This document shows, in pieces, positions 40,814 to 50,841 of a DNA stretch of 64,000 nucleotides. Positions within the stretch are counted from its first letter, which is position 1; each line of letters opens with the position of its first letter. Source of the stretch: Paulinella micropora (lineage: Eukaryota > Cercozoa > Imbricatea > Euglyphida). The translations under genes and the position numbers were made by a program. The stretch covers positions 330,028-394,027 of the forward strand of contig BJOX01000281.1 in the NCBI GenBank assembly GCA_009731375.1, given 5' to 3'. The notes below the pieces were generated by a model. That model saw only the letters and a program-made list of their open reading frames with translations, was not told the origin of the DNA and searched no databases.

Positions 40814-41478
40814 ATGCCAGACTACAAGCAAGGAAAGATTTATGCTCTTCGTTCTCACCAGACCGACAAAATATATATTGGTTCTACTACAAATCAATTA
40901 CATAAAAGATTATGTGCTCATAGAAGTTCCTTCAAAATACAAGAATACTACACGACTTCTTTTGAGATTTTAAAATATGATGATAACTACATTGAATTAA
41001 TTGAAACGTTTCCTTGTAACAACAGAATGGACTTTCTAAGCGAGAAGGAGAACTAATAAGACAAACGGAAAACTGTGTCAATGAATACATAGCAGGAAGA
41101 ACAGATAAGGAATGGAATAAAGAAACAGGATACTTTAAACAATACTACGAAAACAATCAAGAAAACATAAAGGAAAAAGTAAATCAATACAGGAAAAATA
41201 ATAACGAAGAAATAAATCAAAAGAAAAAACAATACAGAGAAAATAATAAAGAGAAAATAAAACAATCTCTGAAACAATGGAGAGAAAATAATAAAATAAG
41301 AAAAAGTGAAATGGACAAGCAATATAGAGAAAATAACAAAGAAAAAATATCCAAAAGAAAAAATGAAAAAATATTATGCAAATGTGGAAACTTTTATAGT
41401 AGAAATAATAAATCAACTCATCAAAATTCAAATAAACATTTTGATAACATTATCGGATTAAATGTATTTGGTCATTAA
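40814..41478 (+). pseudogene. GIY-YIG endonuclease, left copy, one frameshift
   Basis: From ATG 40814, MPDYKQGKIYALRSHQ and KIYIGSTTNQLHKRL form the GIY-YIG core (IYALRS ... YIGST, Arg in LHKRL). The frame ends at 41056, but after a one-base shift near 41038 coding continues: GELIRQTENCVNEYIAGR, then YRENNKEKI-type repeats and a C-terminal CKCGNFYSRNN...HQNSNKH finger-like motif, ending at 41478. Such nucleases cut DNA and often act as homing or selfish genes. A distinct relative sits next to the other terminal repeat. The last 4 bases overlap the integrase end. Confidence 0.8.
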
Positions 41479-42471
41479 AGATCTAACTTATCAACTCTCT
41501 TTTTAATACGATTTGAAGTTCTTATATTATCGCTGTCAATGCTTTCTCTTTTTAGTTGTCTTTCAGTATTTCGTTCAGTAGTTATTTTTTTTATTTTTGA
41601 ATTACTCTGTTCTTTTTCTTGTTCTTCATCGGGTTGTTCTGCTAAGTTAGTTTTAAGAAGTTCTTGGGGACTAACTAATTCGTGTTCGGATAGCACAATC
41701 TTAAAGCCCTTACGGCCCTTAACCTTAAATATAGTTTTACTGAATTGTTTATCACCTTTAGAAAAAATAGTTATTTCTAATTCCTTTCTCACTCTTGTTG
41801 CCTTAGGGAATTCATCAATTAAAGGATTTCTGTATATTTCCTGGGTGCTTTTTTCAGTCCCTTCATAAACATTAATAGGAACTGATTTTATTGTTGTATG
41901 ATATGTTTTATTATAAGCATCAACAACCTCATGAATAATCGGCACCCATTGAAAATTTTCATTTAATTCCCATATTAAATTTAATTCATTCCGTATTGTT
42001 CTAATAAATCTATCTATTATCCCCATTGTTCTGTGATCGCCTACTTGAACCGGTCTGTGCTCAATATTGTTTTGTCTAAAATATTCAGCCATTTGACCCT
42101 TAAACTCACCACCATTATCTGAAGTAATACTTTTAGGGACGTCTTTCGTAAATATTTTTTTTAAATCCTTCCAAAACATAACCTGTAGTTTTATCTTTAA
42201 TTGGTTCAATCCACCCACGACGGCTATAGACATCAATGGCTACTAGTCCGAAATTATAGTTTGCATTACCTTTCTTTGTCGCAACCTTTGACATATTCAT
42301 TAAGTCAATAAATACTTGGCTTAGTGGTTTAGCCTTGGGGGCAGTTATTGTGTTCCATATCTTAGCGGGCTTTGATTGCTTGTGTATTTCAATTGCTTCT
42401 TCAAGTTTTTCTTTCCGCTCTGTCTGCTCAGGAGTTTCTTGTTGTTGCTGCTGACTATGTTTGTAGTCCAT
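41475..42471 (-). pseudogene. int: retroviral-type (rve) integrase of the polinton, frameshifted
   Basis: ATG 42471 (MDYKHSQQQQQE) lies two bases from hairpin 2. The N-terminal part includes SQVFIDLMNMSK (first Asp) and NFGLVAIDVYSRRGW. In the T8 run near 42155 the frame shifts and coding continues: IFTKDVPKSITSDNGGEFKG (second Asp), GIIDRFIRTIRNEL (third acid, an Asp where retroviral integrases have Glu), then a basic chromodomain-like SH3-type tail (TIFKVKGRKGFKIVLSEHE) and a charged C-terminus. It would insert the element with a 6-bp duplication. About 325 residues in total. Confidence 0.88.
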
Positions 42472-42472
42472 T

Positions 42473-42593
42473 GATATTTTAGAATTGCGTTTCGTGCTCC
42501 GCACTCTCACTTATTCTAAAACATCGTTTTTTCCTTTTATTTTTATTTAATCGCAGGCGATGTTTGTTGAAGACGTAGTCTGAAACAAATATC
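42473..42593. repeat. hairpins 2 and 3, back-to-back pair
   Basis: Hairpin 2 (42473-42526): arms GATATTTTAGAAT and ATTCTAAAACATC, GATATTT end touching the integrase start (CAT TGATATTT on the + strand). Hairpin 3 (42559-42593): arms GATGTTTGTT and AACAAATATC; its GATATTT end overlaps the TGA stop of the 43113-42592 gene. Their AAACATC ends face each other across a 32-base T-rich gap. Confidence 0.85.
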
Positions 42594-43113
42594 AAAATTT
42601 TAAAAACATCCGTGAAACATCATCATTATTTTTTTCTTTCTTAGCACCACCAGAAGATTGATTATACACTTTTACACTTACACTGCTTGACTTTTCACTT
42701 TTAGTTTTCTTTACAGGTTCTTCTTCACTTTCTTCACTTTCGCTTTCGCTCTCATCAGGTTCAGGCTCAGGCACAGGCTTTTTACTTACTTTCTTCTTTG
42801 CTTCTGCTTTCTTTCTTCTTATTTTCATCTTAGCCATCTTTTCTGTGATAATGTCTGTAAAATCACATTCTTCATCGCTCTCACTGCTTTCTTCTGGTGT
42901 ATCATCTTGGTCTTTTCCATTAATGATATCATTAGCAACACCCATTTCGGCCATGCGGTTTATCTTTTCCTCCATCTCTTCATCATCGCCTACATAAGCC
43001 TTTCTACACTTTGCTAATTTCTCTTTCGCTATTTCAATCTTTTCTTGCTTTTTGCTCTTGATACTTTCCACAGCCTTACCCCAGTTCTTACGACTTGCTT
43101 CTGGAGACGGCAT
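42592..43113 (-). CDS. acidic/lysine-rich protein, unknown
   Basis: 173 residues, intact. N-terminus MPSPEASRKNWGKAVESIKS is followed by a helix, a long acidic-serine stretch (ESSESDEECDF, ESESEESEEE), a Lys-rich segment and the C-terminus DDVSRMFLKF. No known domain. It is a single gene flanked on both sides by hairpins (3 and 4), so it is the simplest example of a hairpin-bounded unit. A DNA- or capsid-associated role is only a guess from charge. Confidence 0.65.
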   Translation of the reverse strand: MPSPEASRKNWGKAVESIKSKKQEKIEIAKEKLAKCRKAYVGDDEEMEEKINRMAEMGVANDIINGKDQDDTPEESSESDEECDFTDIITEKMAKMKIRRKKAEAKKKVSKKPVPEPEPDESESESEESEEEPVKKTKSEKSSSVSVKVYNQSSGGAKKEKNNDDVSRMFLKF

Positions 43114-43166
43114 TTATACTAAAATTATTATATTTTAGTATTTGTTAAATAAATAAATAATTCATT

Positions 43167-43288
43167 GATATTTTGTTCTGACTGACGTCATCACAAAACA
43201 TCGTTTCCGATTAATTTTTTCTTAAATTTTTTCCGATGTTTTAAAATAAGCGAGAGTGCGTCAGCACGAAGCGCAATTCTAAAATATC
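43167..43288. repeat. hairpins 4 and 5, back-to-back pair
   Basis: Hairpin 4 (43167-43203): arms GATATTTTGT and ACAAAACATC. Hairpin 5 (43235-43288): arms GATGTTTTAAAATA and TTCTAAAATATC, ending one base before the fibre ATG at 43290. The loop of 5 has GTGC-TGAC-GCAC, a second small stem. Gap between them: 31 bases, AT-rich. Confidence 0.85.
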
Positions 43289-43289
43289 A

Positions 43290-46200
43290 ATGTCGCAATA
43301 TAAATCATTACTCGGCTTGTCAGAAATCGCGACAGATAGCCTTTCAATCGCCAACCTTGACCTAACCAATACCAACATAGTGGGTTTAAACACTGACAGA
43401 GTGCCAGAAGATTCCGACCCAATAAATCTTTATTATACTGATGCGCGATTTGACACACGTCTCGCTTTAAAATCAACAACAGACCTAAAAGAAGAGCTTA
43501 ATTATTATTGGACTGATAACCGCTTTGATGGTCGGTTCGTTTTAAAATCAACAACTGACCTAAAAGAAGGACTTAATTATTATTGGACTGATAACCGCTT
43601 TGACACACGTCTCGCTTTAAAATCAACATCAGACATCAAAGAAGGAAAAATTTATACTACACAGAGCAACAAGTGAGGGACAACGACGAAGTCAAAGCCT
43701 CAACTCAACACAGAAGCAATACTTCCAATCCGCACCAAACCAGTTTATACAATTTGATAGACACAAGCATATCTGCACCAGTGGTCGGTCAATACTTAAC
43801 ATATAATGGTAGATGGTAAATGTAAGAATACCGCCCTCGGGTCAATTGACACACTTTCTGATGTAGTCATAGCCGCACCAATAGCCACTAATAGTTACCT
43901 CACATATAATTCAATAAACTGGGTAAATAAAACTTTTCCAATAAATGTTGATGAATTCGGTAATATTAATATGGGAGGGAATTTGAATATAACAGGAGTT
44001 CATTTACTAAATACCAAAGATGTTGATAAATGGATATTTGAGCATAATGATAATAATGATAAAGTGTCAGCAGGTGGAAGTATAGATAGCCACAGCGATG
44101 TGACAATAACAGGCTTCCCATCAGATAACCAACTGCTTATTTATAGGACAGGTCAATGGAGAAATACGACTTCACCCTTTCTGAGATTAGACGGCACTGC
44201 CAGTATGACGGGAGGAATAAATATGAACAACCAAAAATTACAAATGTAAATCAACTAAATGGTAGGGCTATCGCAACTTGGTTATCAGAGCACGACTCCA
44301 ACAACGCGAAAGTGTCGGCAAGTGGAAGTATTGATACACATAGTGATGTGATTATAACAACAGCAACAGATAATCAACTGCTTATTTATAGCACAGGACA
44401 ATGGCGAAATGTGGCATCGCCCTTTCTTAGATTAGACGGCACCGCCAGTATGACAGGAGCATTAAATATGGGTGGTTATGCTATTTCAGGGGCTTCTACA
44501 TATAATGGAATTAATCTCACCACTCTTGCAGTTGATGGTTCGGTGGTTAAACTAACAGGAGACCAAACCATAGCAGGAACCAAAACATTCAGCAACATAA
44601 TAAATGCTAGTGCGGGTATTGATATGAAAAGCCAAAGCATAACAAATGTTAATTTTGTTAATGGTGTGCATGTTTCTGTTCTTGATACTTCCGTGGTTAA
44701 ATTAACAGGAGACCAAACCATAGCAGGCAATAAAAAATTTACATCAGTTTTAGAAGTAAGTGGTTCATCAAATCCTGCTTCTTTTGACAGCATCGGCATC
44801 GCCTTTGATACGAAAATAGGAATGATTGCAGCACAGAAAATAGCAACAGCGACATTTTATCCGATAGAAATAACTGGTTCGTATGTAGAGTTATGTGGGC
44901 ACATTAGACAGACACAATGTAAAACTAACAACAGACCAAACCATAACAGGAAGTAAAACATTTAATGGGGCGAGCACTACGATAAAATATCTAACTTTAA
45001 CACAAACGGCTGATTTTAATAATCAAGTTATCATTAATGGTGGAAATATAACATATAATGGGGCGAGGATATTAAACCAAAATGGAGGAGATATATTCTT
45101 TTCACAGACATCAGGTGATTATCAATATTTCTTATTTACTCTAAATACTGCTACAAGTGGAACCGCGAACCAAAGAGGTTATGTATTCACGAATGTAGCA
45201 TTTGATGTAAAAGGAGCAGGTCTTTATATTTCAAAACTTTTGGATAATAAAAGTGCTTCATCTGACATTGTCCGTTTTAACAATGCTGGGGGTATGCGGT
45301 TTTATGAAGACTTAGATATGAACTCAAACAACATAACAAGTGCTGGAACAATAATGGGAACATCAATTACTTCAACTGCTGGCATATCAACAACAACATT
45401 AACAACGAGTAATAAAATAACAACAGCACTAGGCAAACCGATAATCATAGGCAGAACAACAAAAGGAGTAGGAGTAACTGGTGGCTTAGAATTATATGGA
45501 ACAGAAGGAAATGCGAATGGACCACATATTCAAGCATTCGTTCATACATCAGTTTATCCCACATTCCAATTATTGAATTATAGTCAGGACAATATTGCTT
45601 TAAGTTTTGATAGTTATTGGGAGGGAGGTGGCTGGAAATCAAGCGACCCAGGCTCAAACTTTCAAATATACAAAATGAGTGATAAACTCGCTTTTAACTA
45701 CAAATCAGGAGTATCACTTGGAGGAGCCATAGCATTTAGCGAGGCGATGAACATAAGCAATACAGGGGCAATAACCGCAAATGCAGGCATATCTGTTGTT
45801 AATAGCACGGCAGATATAAGAGGAGAAGCAAGAAGTGGGTCTCATGCTACACCAGTCGGATTATATGTCACAGCCAATTTTGGAGCATCTTCTGCCGGTG
45901 TTGAATTCAGACACAGCAACGGGACAGGGAGTTGGTTTTGGTTATAATTCAATATATGCTACGGGAAGCAATACCAATCAAGACTTAAATTTTTATGCGA
46001 GGGGAAGTGTAGTTATCTATGCTCAGAGTGCTATAAGTTGTTCTTCAACATTAACTCTTCCAACAACATCCAGCGGTTCTTTAACAATAAGACAAAGACC
46101 AAGTTCTACTTACGATCCACAAATATATATGAAATCAGGAGGATATTCAAACTATGTCACAATCTGCTAATCTCAGGGAATTCTACATGCTTGGACTACT

Positions 46201-46642
46201 TCAAACTCTTCAGGTGAGCCGTCTGGCAGTTATAATTATGTTCCGCTTAACGGAGCTTGGACAAACTCATCGGACAGGAGGCTAAAATCAGATATTAAAA
46301 CATTAGACTGCGGGGATTGTTGTGAGAAACTAATGAAAATAAATTGTTGTTCATATTATTTGAAATCAGACGAAAAGAAAGAACAAAAGAACCACGGATT
46401 TATTGCTGATGAAGTTGAAAAAATATCTCCTGAATTTGTATCTGAAAGTGGAATGAAAGCAGATGATGGAAATGGAAATCTTGAAGGCATAACATATACA
46501 AGTTTTATACCAATATTAGTCAGTGCTTTTCAACATGGCGGAAAAGGTAGTTAATTTAGAAAAAGAAAATAAACTTTTACTTAATACACTACAAGACCAA
46601 ACCAACCAATTAGCAGAAATACGAGCAGTCGTTTTCCCTTGA
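43290..46642 (+). pseudogene. fibre-like protein with C-terminal peptidase S74 chaperone, many frameshifts
   Basis: From ATG 43290. Three repeats of NLYYTDARFDTRLALKST type at the N-terminus are as in phage tail fibres. A long beta-rich body follows with repeats such as SASGSIDTHSDVIITT and VVKLTGDQTIAGTKTF. The C-terminal segment SSDRRLKSDIKTLD ... GFIADEVEKISPEFV is the peptidase S74 (intramolecular chaperone) domain, whose Ser at SD-RLK is the self-cleavage site in the family. It ends in a coiled coil (EKVVNLEKENKLL) at TGA 46640-46642, overlapping hairpin 6. Frame changes occur near 43680, 44230, 44900, 45920, 46170 and 46536. A host-attachment fibre about 1,100 residues long is the likely original. 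Confidence 0.78.
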
Positions 46643-46786
46643 TATTTATCAACTTCACTCTCATTCGCTTCGCTCATTCTCGTTTGTTGATAAACATCGA
46701 AAACCGATTTATTTTTTTTCAATAAAGAAAAACGATGTTTTAGAATAAGTGAGAGTGCGGAGCACGAAACGCAATTCTAAAATATC
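46641..46786. repeat. hairpins 6 and 7, back-to-back pair
   Basis: Hairpin 6 (46641-46698): arms GATATTTATCAAC and GTTGATAAACATC; its first base is inside the TGA stop of the fibre gene. Hairpin 7 (46734-46786): arms GATGTTTTAGAAT and ATTCTAAAATATC, running into ATG 46787 (AAATATCATG). Hairpin 7 is nearly identical to hairpin 2 and in the same relation to a start codon. Gap: 35 bases. Confidence 0.88.
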
Positions 46787-47142
46787 ATGTCAAACAATAA
46801 TACAACTAGACTTCACAGACCTCCACCTATTATGGATATGGATGGCGAACTAACTCCAGAATTAAAGTCTCGTGTTCTTGAAGTAGAAGTAAAGACTGAG
46901 GAAAAAAAGTAGAGCACGAATTGGAAGATAACTGGAATTGTTGTTGTACAAAAAACAGACCGACCGACAGCCGACTTATTAAATACTTATTTCAAATGGG
47001 TATTATTATTGCCATTATAACCCTTTGTATCATGAGGCTGTCTGAAAAGAACTTACCTTGTGAGGTTGCTAACACTTATGTCGGAATTTTGACTTTACTC
47101 ATAGGAATTTGCCTTCCATCACCTTCTAGTTCAAAGAAGTGA
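46787..47142 (+). pseudogene. small membrane protein, frameshift at an A run
   Basis: ATG 46787 gives MSNNNTTRLHRPPPIMDMD and ends at TAG 46910 just after an A7 run. One base shifted, coding continues (VEHELEDNWNCCCTKNRP) through two hydrophobic segments, IIIAIITLCIM and YVGILTLLIGICL, to LPSPSSSKK and the stop at 47140-47142. The joined protein would be about 119 residues with two membrane spans. It could sit in a virion or host membrane; no family recognised. Confidence 0.55.
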
Positions 47143-47391
47143 GCATTCATATAAGTGTATTTTATACCAAGAAGCATCACTACCCGAACACATTAAAGGA
47201 ATGGCTTCATCAAAACTAACACACCAATCACTCATAGGTTTATACACACATTTAAATTTAGTTTCAATACCTTGCTTTATACAATAAGCACAACTCTCAT
47301 TCTTTTTTTCGCTTACCCGTGAGTAAAAGTCGCAGGCAGTTTGCGAAAATATTTTTGTTATTAAAAAGTTTATCATCAGTAATATAATCAT
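47131..47391 (-). CDS. small secreted Cys-rich protein
   Basis: 86 residues from ATG 47391. MIILLMINFLITKIFSQTA resembles a signal peptide, and the rest has eight cysteines (CDFYSRVSEKKNESCAYC, KFKCVYKP, SDWCVSF, MCSGSD, YECSLL), which suggests disulphides. Its ATG overlaps the start of the next + strand gene (47390) on the other strand, so the two are divergent with no spacer. Function unknown. Confidence 0.5.
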   Translation of the reverse strand: MIILLMINFLITKIFSQTACDFYSRVSEKKNESCAYCIKQGIETKFKCVYKPMSDWCVSFDEAIPLMCSGSDASWYKIHLYECSLL

Positions 47392-47749
47392 GGCTGACTA
47401 TAAATACCAAAAGATTGTTTTTCTAAGCAATGATTTTGTGGGGAGCAAAACATTTAATAAAAATATTCAAATGTCATTCACACCAACCAAAATGAATGTT
47501 AAGTTTATTCATTATACGAACGACCAGACGGAAACCAAAACCAGAATTCTTTATATGGACAGAATTTGAATTATTGGCACATTCGCTGATAGTAATATAG
47601 CAAACATTTCAAACCTTAGTTATAATTTAGGTGTCGTTGGATGGACGGACGGACAATATACATTTAAAGTATTAAAAAGCGATGCGGGTGAATTAGATAC
47701 TGATAATTTAGCGGGAAGAATTGTTGTATGCTTAGAGTTTTTAGGATGA
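47390..47749 (+). pseudogene. unknown protein with one in-frame TGA
   Basis: ATG 47390 opens MADYKYQKIVFLSNDFVGSK; a TGA interrupts at about codon 60 (LYMDRI-stop-IIGTFADSN), probably from TGG. The frame then continues to VVCLEFLG and TGA 47747-47749. The last TGA overlaps hairpin 8 (TGATATTTG). About 119 residues, beta-rich, no known domain. Frame conservation after the stop and the terminal hairpin support a former gene. Confidence 0.55.
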
Positions 47750-47778
47750 TATTTGTTTCAGACTACGTCTTCAACATC
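47748..47778. repeat. hairpin 8
   Basis: GATATTTGTTTCAGAC...TTCAACATC. It is a near copy of hairpin 3 but lacks four bases (AAAC) near its right end, which shortens the outer stem. The GATATTT end overlaps the TGA of the preceding gene; the ATPase start is 91 bases to the right. It has no partner hairpin. Confidence 0.8.
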
Positions 47779-47868
47779 GACAACCATTAAAGTAAAAAAT
47801 AAGGTAAACTATATATTGAACCACACAAGTACGAAGTAGCGAAGCAAGCGAAGACCGAAGGTCGTAGC

Positions 47869-49098
47869 ATGGAAAAGATTAATAGCATTAAGGTGAAGCC
47901 TGTAAAAAAAGAGGGTGATGGAAATAAAAAAGCAAAAGGTTATAAATTATTCAATGAGCCGTATTCCAATATATTTCTACTCGCCCGTAAGAAGAGCGGG
48001 AAAGCGACAGCACTCTTTGAAATACTGAAACGGACTACAGACAGAAAAACCCGTATTGTCATTATTGCTTCAACAATACACAAGGACTACATTTATAAAG
48101 CAATGGTAAAGCACTTTAAGAACAGGGGAAACCCAATGGCGATTTATACCTTTCTCAAATCAGACGGGGTTAATGTCATTGATTATGAGTTAGACAAACT
48201 GAACAGACAGGACGAGCAACACGAAGGAGAAATAAAACAGGACAAAGACAGAAAAACCCGTATTGTCATTATTGCTTCAACAATACACAAGGACTACATT
48301 TATAAAGCAATGGTAAAGCACTTTAAGAACAGGGGAAACCCAATGGCGATTTATACCTTTCTCAAATCAGACGGGGTTAATGTCATTGATTATGAGTTAG
48401 ACAAACTGAACAGACAGGACGAGCAACACGAAGGAGAAATAAAACAGGACAAAGACAGAAAAACCCGTATTGTCATTATTGCTTCAACAATACACAAGGA
48501 CTACATTTATAAAGCAATGGTAAAGCACTTTAAGAACAGGGGAAACCCAATGGCGATTTATACCTTTCTCAAATCAGACGGGGTTAATGTCATTGATTAT
48601 GAGTTAGACAAACTGAACAGACAGGACGAGCAACACGAAGGAGAAATAAAACAGGACAAAGAGGAAATAGAGAAACCAAAATTTCTTTATTTCGGAAAGG
48701 AAAAGAAAAAAGAAGGAGGTGAGAAGAAAGAGAGACCAAGTAAGTATATTTCACCAGAGGTTGTTTTTATTTTGGACGATTTAGGGAGTGGATTAAGAGA
48801 TAAGTCCGTAAGCGATTTTTTAAAAAAGAACAGGCACTATAAGAGTAAGGTAATTATGTCAAGTCAGTATTTGAACGACCTACGGCCAGAAGCCATTAAG
48901 CAGTTAGATTATTTATTAATCTTTCCGGGTCAGTCTCAGGACAAAATGGAACTCGTGTATTAACACTTAGACCTATCTTTTGATTTTGATTATTTTCTTC
49001 AAAAGTATCACGAAACAACAAAGGAGAGATTTAATTTTCTTTATGTTTCAAGTGTTGATGATGAACTTCGCAAAAACTTCAACTTCAGATTAAAATAA
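47869..49098 (+). pseudogene. packaging ATPase (A32/FtsK-HerA type) with triplicated segment and one stop
   Basis: DNA-translocating ATPase that fills capsids. From ATG 47869: YSNIFLLARKKSGKATALFE is the Walker A region, though the usual Gly-x4-Gly-Lys-Ser/Thr is degraded to Arg-Lys-Lys-Ser-Gly-Lys-Ala. RIVIIASTIHKDYIYK follows. VVFILDDLGSGL is Walker B, and KVIMSSQYLNDLRPEA the sensor strand. A TAA at 48961 interrupts; the frame continues LDLSFDFDYFLQKYHE to NFNFRLK and TAA 49096-49098. A 69-residue block is present three times in tandem, which is unlike the family and lengthens the protein to about 409 codons. Confidence 0.85.
48040..48660 (+). repeat. in-frame tandem triplication, 3 x 207 bp
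   Basis: Units begin GACAGAAAAACCCGTATTGT at 48040, 48247 and 48454, and appear identical throughout by eye. 207 is a multiple of three, so the ATPase frame is kept. Identity implies a very recent event or an assembly artefact. Confidence 0.93.
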
Positions 49099-49156
49099 TA
49101 TTTTTAGAATTATTTTTTTAATTTTTGCTGAAAGATTTTTAAAATCTTTCTAATGT

Positions 49157-49468
49157 ATGCCAGTATCACTAGTGATAATTTCACAACCATCAGGATATAA
49201 CATCGGATACAATCCATCAATGCCACAGAAGGGAGGAAAAAAGAAAACTAAGAAGAAGGGATGTGGACAAAAGGGAGGAAAGATTAACTGGGCAAAGGTC
49301 AGAAAAACGGCCTTGGCTGTTAATAAATTCCTTCGATGTAATAAGTTAATCTCTAGAACTGCGGGGGCATTGAGTAGCATTGGGGTGCCTTACGCGGGTA
49401 GTGTTAGTGCTACAGCATCAAAACTCGGATATGGTAAGCAACGAGGAGGGGCTGTAAAGTTTCATTAA
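49157..49468 (+). CDS. small basic virion/core-type protein
   Basis: 103 residues, intact. MPQKGGKKKTKKKGCGQKGG near the N-terminus and GYGKQRGGAVKFH at the end give a strongly basic, Gly-rich protein. A middle segment (LISRTAGALSSIGVPYAG) is weakly hydrophobic. The position between ATPase and capsid genes and the Gly-Gly sites (possible protease targets) fit a DNA-condensing core or minor virion protein, as seen in adenoviruses and polintons. This is inference from composition and context. Confidence 0.55.
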   Translation: MPVSLVIISQPSGYNIGYNPSMPQKGGKKKTKKKGCGQKGGKINWAKVRKTALAVNKFLRCNKLISRTAGALSSIGVPYAGSVSATASKLGYGKQRGGAVKFH

Positions 49469-49560
49469 ATATTTGTGAGGGGCTTTGTCCCGTCACAACT
49501 TCCCTTCGGGACTTGTGTTTGAAAATCAAAAATATTAGAAATATTTTTTGTTTACATAGA

Positions 49561-50841
49561 ATGGTCGCTAAAACCAAACGAATAAAAAAAACGAAAATAC
49601 GTCCGCCACGAGTGTATAGAAATAAGAGTGGGAGACCTTATATTATCCAGAAGGGTAAAAAATATTATTTTAATTTTGGTAAGAAAACAAATGATATGAG
49701 CACACTTCAAATCGTTAAGTTGTTTTTGAAATATATTGGTAAACCAAAGTCGCAAAGGGCAACTCGCAAACCAAGGGAAAAAATAATCAAATCTGATTTC
49801 AATCGTCTTGAACACGAGAACAGAAACCAGATACAAACCAACTTACAAAAGAAATTTGACATGATACACGAGCAGGAAGAAAAGGAAAAGAAGAAAAGGG
49901 ATGAGATAGAAGAAGAAAAGAAAAGGCTAGAAAGAAAAGACATAGCCGATGCCGAGGAACAAAAAGAAATAAAGGACAAGGAACATAAACGAGAACTTGC
50001 GGATATTAATGAACGACAAGAACAAAAAAGCCAGAGAACTAAGAAGGGAGCAAAAACTCATAGAAGATGTAAAATATGAAGAAGACAGAAAAAATAGGAT
50101 ACAAGCATTACCACCGCCACCACAATATCAATATATTATGCCACCGCAGCAGGGACAGCCACAAGCACCACCATTAGGAGCACCGCTACAAGCACCACCA
50201 TTACCTAATTTAGGAGATGAAACACCATTGAAAACGAAAGAGCAATATGAGGAAGAAAAAAAAGCAAAAGCGAAAAGATATTGAAACACGGAAATTAGCA
50301 GGATATACAGATAAGTTCATAAAAAAGATGAGTCTCAAAGACTTACAAAAAGCCAGTCAAGATATTCAGACGGCTATAGCCACAGCAACATCTTTAGAAG
50401 AACAGAAAAAGTTAGCAGAAGAATATAAAGAAAAACTTGAAAACGAAAAAAAGGCGGAAGAAAAGGGTAAGCATCTTGAAAATTTACAAATTGATCAATT
50501 TTTAATCTCTGGATTTTCAAAAACTTATCACCCAAACATTACTATAAAAGAGTTAGCACAGGCTTTAAAAAAGAGACTAGATAGTGAAGGTCATAAAAAA
50601 TTAAATTACAAACAATTCAAAGTGGATAATTAACATTATTAAAAGGTTTAATATTGATGTTGGAAATGAAAAGGAAAACGAAAAAAGAAAAGTAGCGGAT
50701 TATGCTAGATATGAAGAGTATATGGGTATTAATGAACAAAAAGGGAATGGAGCGAAGACATTAGAAGAATTAATTGATAAGGTATTTTCAATAAAAATAA
50801 TAAAAAATATCTATCCCGCAATAATTGGAGGCACACAATGA
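49561..50841 (+). pseudogene. long coiled-coil structural protein, three frameshifts
   Basis: ATG 49561 opens MVAKTKRIKKTKIRPPRVYR and YIIQKGKKYYFNFGKK. A Lys/Glu coiled coil follows; coding shifts near 50025 at an A6 run to LRREQKLIEDVKYEEDRKN, a Pro-rich part (PPPPQYQYIMPPQQGQPQ), shifts near 50255 at an A8 run to DIETRKLAGYTDKFIKK, and shifts near 50633 to IIKRFNIDVGNEKENEKRK, ending at TGA 50839-50841. That stop overlaps the protease ATG (ATGA). A virion scaffold or minor capsid role is likely from the location; no named family. Confidence 0.6.

Noticed and set aside
43459-43640. Repeats in the fibre gene as a DNA-level minisatellite
   Set aside because: They read as in-frame NLYYTDARFD-type protein repeats common in fibres, so the simpler reading is coding repeats.
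49478-49530. GGGGCTTTGTCCC / CCCTTCGGGAC stems as another boundary hairpin
   Set aside because: The stems lack the GATATTT and AAACATC ends and have a different layout, so they were kept out of the hairpin family.
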